Shown one piece after another: positions 58,204 to 64,000 of a stretch of DNA of 64,000 nt; position 1 is the stretch's first letter, and the number at the start of each line of letters is the position of its first letter. The notes beneath the pieces are model-generated. The model had not been told where the DNA came from. It made no database searches and was given only the letters and a program-made list of their open reading frames with translations. A program made the translations under genes and the position numbers. This DNA comes from Emmonsiellopsis sp. PD_33 (Eukaryota; Ascomycota; Eurotiomycetes; Onygenales; Ajellomycetaceae), in the NCBI GenBank assembly GCA_032988165.1, contig JANTQF010000165.1, forward strand, positions 1 through 64,000. Direction: 5' to 3'.

Positions 58204-60267
58204 TTACTTTTTCGTTTGGCCGTCCTCCTCGGCACCTTCTTTAAGCTTTGGATTCAGTGGATTGCTGGGATCGTAGCGGACCGCTTTCACGATCCCGAGG
58301 CCTTTCGTTCTACCCTCGCGGAACAGGATCCGATCACCAACAGAGACGAACTCGGGACGTTGGATGAAACGGAACGCAACGAGTGCACGGTCTCCTGTCC
58401 GGATGTAGTCACGATCTATGTCGATGATCGCGCAGGTCTGGCTAACAGCGCCGACGTGTAGCATAGCCTGGTATTTTGTCTTGATGGTGGTTGCATGAGA
58501 AAGAATAAGAACTATACGAGTTGTTAGTTAGAAGAGCTTGTCATTAACGGGTAATTGAATTATTTGCCTACCTTCAGCAACAAACTCACGATACACCTTT
58601 GGAGGCTGTTCAAGTTTTGGAAGAACCACCATGCCCTTGCGGACTTCCTTCCTGCGGACCCCCTTCAGGGCGAACGACCCAGACTGACCAGCCGAGCAGG
58701 CATGCACAGTGATACGTTTCCGTTCAATGGACTTGATGGCTGTTGTCCTGAACTGGCCAAGCGAGTCAGGTCCAATCATCACAGAATCCCCAGCATGGAC
58801 CACCCCTGACTTCACGACTCCAGAAACAACGGTCCCCACAAAAGGGACAGAAAAGGTGTCATTGACAAGGAACTCAAACGGGGCCTCAGCATCGTAGTGC
58901 CCGTGGTGCGGCAGGATGTTCAAGAACGTTCGGACTAGATCCAGGGACTCTCCGGTCACGTTAGACACTTGGAAAATGGGGCAGATCCGCTGATTGACGA
59001 ATTGAGTAGCCGTGTTTACAGTATCCTCAAGGGTTTTGATGAAAATGGGGATTTTCCTCGCGCCTGGGGACTTGAGAATGCGAGTCAACTGGGTGATGGT
59101 CTGCTGGAGGATATGAGGCGGGCAAATGTCGATTTTAGTGATGATCACCATGACAGGGACATTCAGGGACAGAGCTATTCCAAGATGCTCTTTGCTCATC
59201 CCAATGATACCGTTATTTGCGGCAACCATGAGGAGACAGTAATTCGGGCTACTACTGAGCATTCCAAAAACGGTGGTCCGTAGATACCGTTCATGGCCAG
59301 CCAAATCCGTGAACGAGATGACTTTAGCAGATCGCCGCCCGATCTCTTCCCAGGACTGTTTGCGTCCCTGGCCGCGCCCGACGATCTCGCCATGGGTATC
59401 GAATCCCATTATCTCCATACCAACCGAGCTTGTTCGGCCGCTCTCGACCTCGTGCTTGTGGCGGAAAAGGTTGACCCGCGCTCTTCCACGGCCATCGTCG
59501 AGTTTCCCCTTGACAAGGACACCAAGCAAAGTGCTTTTCCCAGCATCAACATTCCCGACGACGGCAATTCTCGTCTCGATCACATTTTCGGCTGAGGCCG
59601 GCGACTGGCGAATCAGGACTTTCCCATAGGCATTCTTAATCCGGTCGTTTTTCGATTCCGCTTCCTCCGGACCACCGACATTATAGGTAAGAAGCACCCG
59701 ACAATCAGCCTGGAGGTTTTTGGCAGCCTTGCGGACCCGTTCTAGAGCCGTATCCCATTGCGCCTTGTCGAAGCCCATCCACTCCCCGTTGTCCTCCTGG
59801 CCAAGGTCGAAGACAGTTTCGCCATGGCCTTCGTCGATGCGAGCTTGTATCACGCCAGCGAGCTGTTTTAGCGTATCGTAGGATTCCGCAGATTCGTCTA
59901 GCAGCACTTGTTTGAGGTTCACCTGGCTGGAGTCATCGGAGAGACCCAGCTGGTCAAGGATGTCAAGTTCAGCATGGTCCTCCTCTACTGTGTTCGACTG
60001 GCTCACGGTGGAATAGCCGCTGTCACTGGGCGCGACAGAAGCTCCTCGAGCTTCACGTTGGAGAGCAGAACGGTGCGCTTGCTGCTTCTCGACGTATTCG
60101 GCGAAGTCACTGAGAGCCTGGGGGGCTGATTAGTACGGGGAAGCTCGAGACGTAGCTCTGGCGGGCTCGGCGGAGGGATGGGCCAGGCATGAGGGCACGC
60201 AATAAACACTTACCATCTCTCCTTTACGCCGCTCCTCCACTGTCTGCTGGTAGTTTCCTTGGGTCAT
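58204..60267 (-). CDS. GTPBP1-like translational GTPase
   Basis: Predicted 635-residue GTPase of the GTPBP1/GTPBP2 group, relatives of EF-1alpha linked to ribosome and mRNA quality control in animals. Minus-strand exons are 60214-60267, 58572-60117 and 58204-58511. Residues 1-205 are a family-specific N-terminus. The G domain has the P-loop GNVDAGKST (206-214), switch I region SGRTSSVGMEIMGFD, G3 DLAGHERY, and G4 TKID. Two beta-barrel domains follow (FLVNDTFSVPFVGTVVSG, KGMVVLPKLE). Exon 3 completes them (AMLHVGAVSQTCAIIDID, VSVGDRILFREGRTKGLG). The last intron joins EFVAE to VLILSHATTIKTKYQ, matching the family. The first exon encodes MTQGNYQQTVEERRKGEM; its ATG is the only one that fits. 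All GTP-binding motifs look intact. The fungal role is not known to me. Confidence 0.88.
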
Positions 60268-60885
60268 CTTTGTGGTATTGTGGCGGCTGGGTGCATTTGC
60301 TGCGTGGTTGGTGGGCGCAATAGGATGACCTCAGAAGTGTATTCGGACTATCATTGCTTGGATAAGAATAGGAGCAAGCAGGCAGTCATAGAGATAGATC
60401 TCGTATATATGCTGGAATGTCCTTGGGGAATCTGGGGGGAATCTTCGAGGAGAAATGCGGTGGTTGCAGCTGTATTTATTTAGCGGTGTTGGCCGCCTAC
60501 AAACTAAATATTTAAGCGCAGCAACGAGTCATCGTCGGTTTTTGAGTCACAACAACACTTAAAATTAAACGCTGCGGCTCCGACAGCTACAGTGACAGCA
60601 TTTCCGGATTTCTACGGGCACTGTATGACTGGATGAAGTTTGGTTTTCCTATTCAGGAGGCCGCTTGTCTCCTCTCCCATTGGCGGGGACTCGCGGGCCA
60701 TTCATTTGTCTAATTATCTAGAGCTGCACATGGGCTTGCAGTAGGCATTATTGCCGTGGATCCTCCCGCGCCTCGTAAATCCCCGAATTTGCGGCTTAGA
60801 CAAAAGCATATCTGGCGCATTCCGTGGTTCTCTATCAGTTTCGACTCATTAGATCGTATTTCTTCGGATTCGTGGCTGGAAATGT
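60268..60885. other. Spacer upstream of the GTPBP1-like gene
   Basis: 618 bases between the GTPBP1-like start and the lsm3 end. It should be the promoter of the former. The frame 60259-60483 plus is antisense to the first exon and is not supported. Confidence 0.5.
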
Positions 60886-61366
60886 TCATGACGGCGACTG
60901 AGGCGATATCAAAACCACCGAGTCCCCTGTGATGAAGTAAGCAATTGAACTCCGTCCCGTAATGTAGAATGCAGAGGCCGTACCTCTCACAAATAGCATC
61001 TCCTCTTGTTTCTTAATGGTCTGGAGTGCGGCAATGTTAGCGACCACCAGCCCCGGCCAAGCCAACCGCCGCTGGAGTGCATTCACCTTGATGATTTCCT
61101 GCTCTGCGTCATCCTCCTCGACTATGTAGATGGTCTCCTCGACATCGCCCAGGACCAGATTGCAGTGGCTATCGTATGCCTAGAGAATTAACGTCAGTGG
61201 CAGAGCCCCATCGCCGCCAGCCAGGATCGGATTGACAAACATGAAGGCGGCCCTTGAGCTCGCGGTCTCCACGGAGCTTCACAAAGACGATCTCATCGAG
61301 CGAGAGCCGGACCAGGTCCAGAGGCTCGGAAAACGAAGCCGATGCGCCGTCGTCTCCGTCAGCCAT
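60886..61366 (-). CDS. lsm3: U6 snRNA-associated Sm-like protein LSm3
   Basis: Subunit of the Lsm2-8 (nuclear U6 snRNA) and Lsm1-7 (cytoplasmic mRNA decay) rings; 120 residues. Minus-strand exons are 61241-61366, 60984-61179 and 60886-60926. Sm1 motif: [27 protein letters not shown], then [18 protein letters not shown] across intron 1. Sm2 motif: [15 protein letters not shown], completed across intron 2. The spacer between the motifs and the short C-terminal tail fit LSm3. An in-frame upstream ATG at 61432 would add 22 residues that look like leader sequence, so I start at MADGDDG. It is divergent from the PPR-like gene over 289 bases. Confidence 0.92.
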
Positions 61367-61655
61367 GGTGACTGTAGTGAACGGGGGCGGGACGAGAGAA
61401 GCGATGTAGTCGAAATCGCGACGGAGAATCAATCGATGGAGATGATAATGCGGCTCTTGGCGGCTGAGGGCGGCGGCGGGCGGCAGAAAGTGACCGCCGG
61501 AAGCGGGTTAGCGCGGTGCCTGGCGACAAGGAAAAAAATATCCAGAGAACGACAACATCGAAACATCCAGACAACGAGCCATCCAGACAGCTAATCCGTC
61601 GTCCCACTGCTCCTGCACGGCCGCTATCTCCCAGACTGCTGCTCCCTCCGCATTG

Positions 61656-64000
61656 ATGCGCGGCATTGGCTTCCGCACCGAGGCGGCCGCGTCTCCCTTC
61701 GTTTGCCCGTCATGCTTGCGCCGCCTCGCTGGTGATGTCTCCCTCCGCCGGCCCAGCCCCCCCCATCACCGCAACCGCTACCGCTACCTTTCGCAATCCT
61801 CAACCCCTCCTACCGCCCAGCCCCATAAACCTTGGGTCTTCCACGACCCCCCTCTTCTGACACGATGGAACTTGGAATCATACGGGGGGGTGCAGAAGGA
61901 AATTGACCCATCAGAAGATGACCCTTTTAACGATCCACTGAGCAACTCCCTGCAGACGCGGAGGTGGACGCTCGTGGACAAGGATAGGCGAAAAGTCAGT
62001 GGAAAGATTAAGAGTTATACTGCTTCAGTGCTCGACTCCTTTGAAGCGGACGATGACCTCCTTCATCAGTTTTTCGGCGAGTCCCCGGATATGGCTGCGT
62101 ATGCTTTTTTGGGCCCCGAGAAAACCCAAGCCTCCACATACTCCTTGCCCGAAACTCATTTTGCGGAGGCATTCTCCTTGCTCTCTCCGTCACATTTTAT
62201 TGAGCCTTACAAGAAACTCCACCGAAGATTCCACCCCGCTGTGGCACATTGGAAGGGCTTCAAGACACTGGAGGTAATTTTTGACCAGTTCAAACGAATG
62301 CTTTATGCTGCGGTCCAAAAACGGCGGAGCGCCGGTTTCACGCTGGGCATCGCCGAATATACTCATCTCCTGGACTGTGCACGGTCGATGGGCGATGCTG
62401 AGTTGGCTGACTCAATATGGGCCGATATGCAAGTGGATGGCATTGAACCTACGCTCGAATGTTACAACCATTGCATGGAGGCAAAAGTCTGGCATCACGC
62501 CTATGTCTCTAAGGAGAGGTACAACCTGAGATTTAGCCCCTGGGTGTACTATAAACGGAGCTTACCAAACCCGGAGCCAGGCTTCCAAGGGTTTAGAACT
62601 GGACCCGGCGGGGTGAGGGACGAGATATACCAGGATCTTGAGCACATGAATTCCAAGGGCTTGCGGCCGGATGTGACTACCTTTATCAATATCATGACTG
62701 CGTCTGCCCGTGAAGGCCACATGGTGGCTGTCGAAAATATACTGAAAACGGTGTGGAATATCGACGTCGCGGCACTATCGCAAGGGGATCCAAGTAACGC
62801 CCCCCCTGTCTCCCAGATTGACCGTTCGTCGAGTTTATACCCTACCACGAATCTACTGTTTACCATTGCGCATATTTTCGGCTCCAATAATGACCTTGCG
62901 ACGGCGCTCCAACTTGTGGATTTTGTTTCTCGTGAATACAAAATCGAAATATCACCAGCTGTCTGGAATGAGCTGTTTGAATGGTCCTTTGTTTTGTCGT
63001 GTAAAAAATGGGGCACCAAAGGGAATGAACGGAATCCTATCCGGATCTCCAGATCTACTGTGGAACAACTTTTTTACACTCTCACAGGACCGCCGCACAA
63101 CATGAAGCCAACCATGGAGATGTACGACTTCCTCGTCAAATCTGCATGGGACCGTCGAGATTTGCAAGCTGTTTTGATGTATATGCGATCAGGAAGAGCC
63201 CTATTCCACAAGTCATTGGAGAGACGAAACCAGGCAAAGGAACACTATGTGCGATTTTTATTGAATTTTATTCCACCGTCGGTGCAGATAAAAGCCCAGA
63301 AGACAAAGCCTTACCTGCGGATGCCGCCCGGTCCGAAAAAATGTAATCCGATCGATACCTCTCTCGGTGACTCAGGGATTGACGAGAAAGCTATTGAGAA
63401 AACCATTGACAAGACAATGCTTTCAAGTTTATTACATCACGATAAATACCGGCGCCAGGACCGCATTGCGCAGGTAACCGGCACACCCCAGCCATATTTA
63501 AAATCGGAGTGGGCTTCAAAGCAGCTCGAGCGGCTGCAGTTCAGAAAGGACGCATCAAAATTATTAGAAACACCCACTGCAAAGTCGGCTACACTCTCCG
63601 ACGGCCTGTCATTCGAAACAATCCAGCAATACCGAACGTTGAAATCGAACCTGAACCGCGAACAACTCAACACCAGCCGCGACGCGACGATCATCGAAGG
63701 TTGGTGCCGACTCATGTTCTGCTCTCAACGCCGGAGCCCAAAATACCAACGCCGCTTTGTACCCTCCCTGGTAGAGGAGTGGAAGAGATATCTCCCCGAA
63801 AATACATTCTACCGCACCAATACCGGAAGGATAGAATTCGAATCAGACACCTTCTGGCTGGCTGGCAAGAAGGATCGGCCAGAGAACGGTTTTCGGAATC
63901 CCCAGCATGGATGGGGCGGGGTGTTTCTGAGGCGTGAGCCGGCGCCAAAGCCATTCACGGGTGTTTTTAAGATTATTGGGTCGTGGCAACCGCATCATTT
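61656..64000 (+). CDS. Mitochondrial PPR-like RNA/translation factor, 3'-partial
   Basis: Reading frame open for 781 codons from the ATG at 61656 to the window edge; the stop lies outside. The N-terminus (MRGIGFRTEAAASPFVCPSC, then RRLAGD, LRRPSPPHHRNRYRYL) is Arg-rich and fits a mitochondrial import sequence. The middle has helical-hairpin repeats in the style of pentatricopeptide proteins, for example YTHLLDCARSMGDAELADSI with IEPTLECYN, and LRPDVTTFINIMTASAREG. Fungal proteins of this general layout control expression of single mitochondrial mRNAs such as ATP synthase or cytochrome oxidase subunits. I cannot say which, so no symbol is given. No intron is needed in the visible part. It is divergent from lsm3 with 289 bases between the start codons. 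Confidence 0.75.
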   Translation, partial: MRGIGFRTEAAASPFVCPSCLRRLAGDVSLRRPSPPHHRNRYRYLSQSSTPPTAQPHKPWVFHDPPLLTRWNLESYGGVQKEIDPSEDDPFNDPLSNSLQTRRWTLVDKDRRKVSGKIKSYTASVLDSFEADDDLLHQFFGESPDMAAYAFLGPEKTQASTYSLPETHFAEAFSLLSPSHFIEPYKKLHRRFHPAVAHWKGFKTLEVIFDQFKRMLYAAVQKRRSAGFTLGIAEYTHLLDCARSMGDAELADSIWADMQVDGIEPTLECYNHCMEAKVWHHAYVSKERYNLRFSPWVYYKRSLPNPEPGFQGFRTGPGGVRDEIYQDLEHMNSKGLRPDVTTFINIMTASAREGHMVAVENILKTVWNIDVAALSQGDPSNAPPVSQIDRSSSLYPTTNLLFTIAHIFGSNNDLATALQLVDFVSREYKIEISPAVWNELFEWSFVLSCKKWGTKGNERNPIRISRSTVEQLFYTLTGPPHNMKPTMEMYDFLVKSAWDRRDLQAVLMYMRSGRALFHKSLERRNQAKEHYVRFLLNFIPPSVQIKAQKTKPYLRMPPGPKKCNPIDTSLGDSGIDEKAIEKTIDKTMLSSLLHHDKYRRQDRIAQVTGTPQPYLKSEWASKQLERLQFRKDASKLLETPTAKSATLSDGLSFETIQQYRTLKSNLNREQLNTSRDATIIEGWCRLMFCSQRRSPKYQRRFVPSLVEEWKRYLPENTFYRTNTGRIEFESDTFWLAGKKDRPENGFRNPQHGWGGVFLRREPAPKPFTGVFKIIGSWQPHH

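Overview
The window is nuclear DNA of a filamentous ascomycete (Pezizomycotina). Short GT-AG introns of about 50-200 nt, dense genes and the family types (Tel1, Nup192, Cul4, Mip1, Rad5, an Ams2-like GATA factor) suggest Eurotiomycetes, but the species cannot be fixed from the sequence. I support twenty protein-coding genes, nineteen complete and one cut by the right edge. No tRNA, rRNA, CRISPR array, transposon or virus was found. Exon coordinates were worked out by hand from splice consensus, reading phase and conserved protein motifs.

Left part (1-6.1 kb). After about 2 kb of non-coding, repeat-rich sequence come two intronless genes on the same strand. Both look bacterial in their catalytic parts: a zinc N-acetylmuramoyl-L-alanine amidase fused to an actinobacterial-type peptidoglycan-binding module (1982-2911), and a secreted NagZ-type GH3 beta-N-acetylhexosaminidase (3976-5085). 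Together they could cut both the stem-peptide and the glycan parts of bacterial cell wall. This pair is the most unusual content of the window. It is followed by the replication protein A subunit rpa3.

Middle part (7-24 kb). This holds an Ams2-like GATA factor whose zinc finger has a very long loop, SmD2, mitochondrial DNA polymerase mip1, a Slx8-type SUMO-targeted ubiquitin ligase, a CofD/YvcK-like protein, and a secreted SURNod19-like protein with possible copper-binding histidines.

TEL1-CUL4 block (24.5-43 kb). The 2,902-codon tel1 checkpoint kinase and the nucleoporin nup192 are transcribed head to head from a 388-bp shared interval. Cullin 4 follows nup192.

Right part (44-64 kb). Dihydroxyacetone kinase, a CorA-type magnesium transporter, an NDUFAF6-like complex I assembly factor divergent from rad5, a disordered Q/G/P-rich protein of unknown role, a GTPBP1-like GTPase, lsm3, and a mitochondrial PPR-like protein running off the end.

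Seven genes (rpa3, ams2-like, mip1, slx8, tel1, cul4, rad5) act in replication, chromosome stability or repair. Neighbours in the window otherwise share no evident pathway, apart from the peptidoglycan hydrolase pair.
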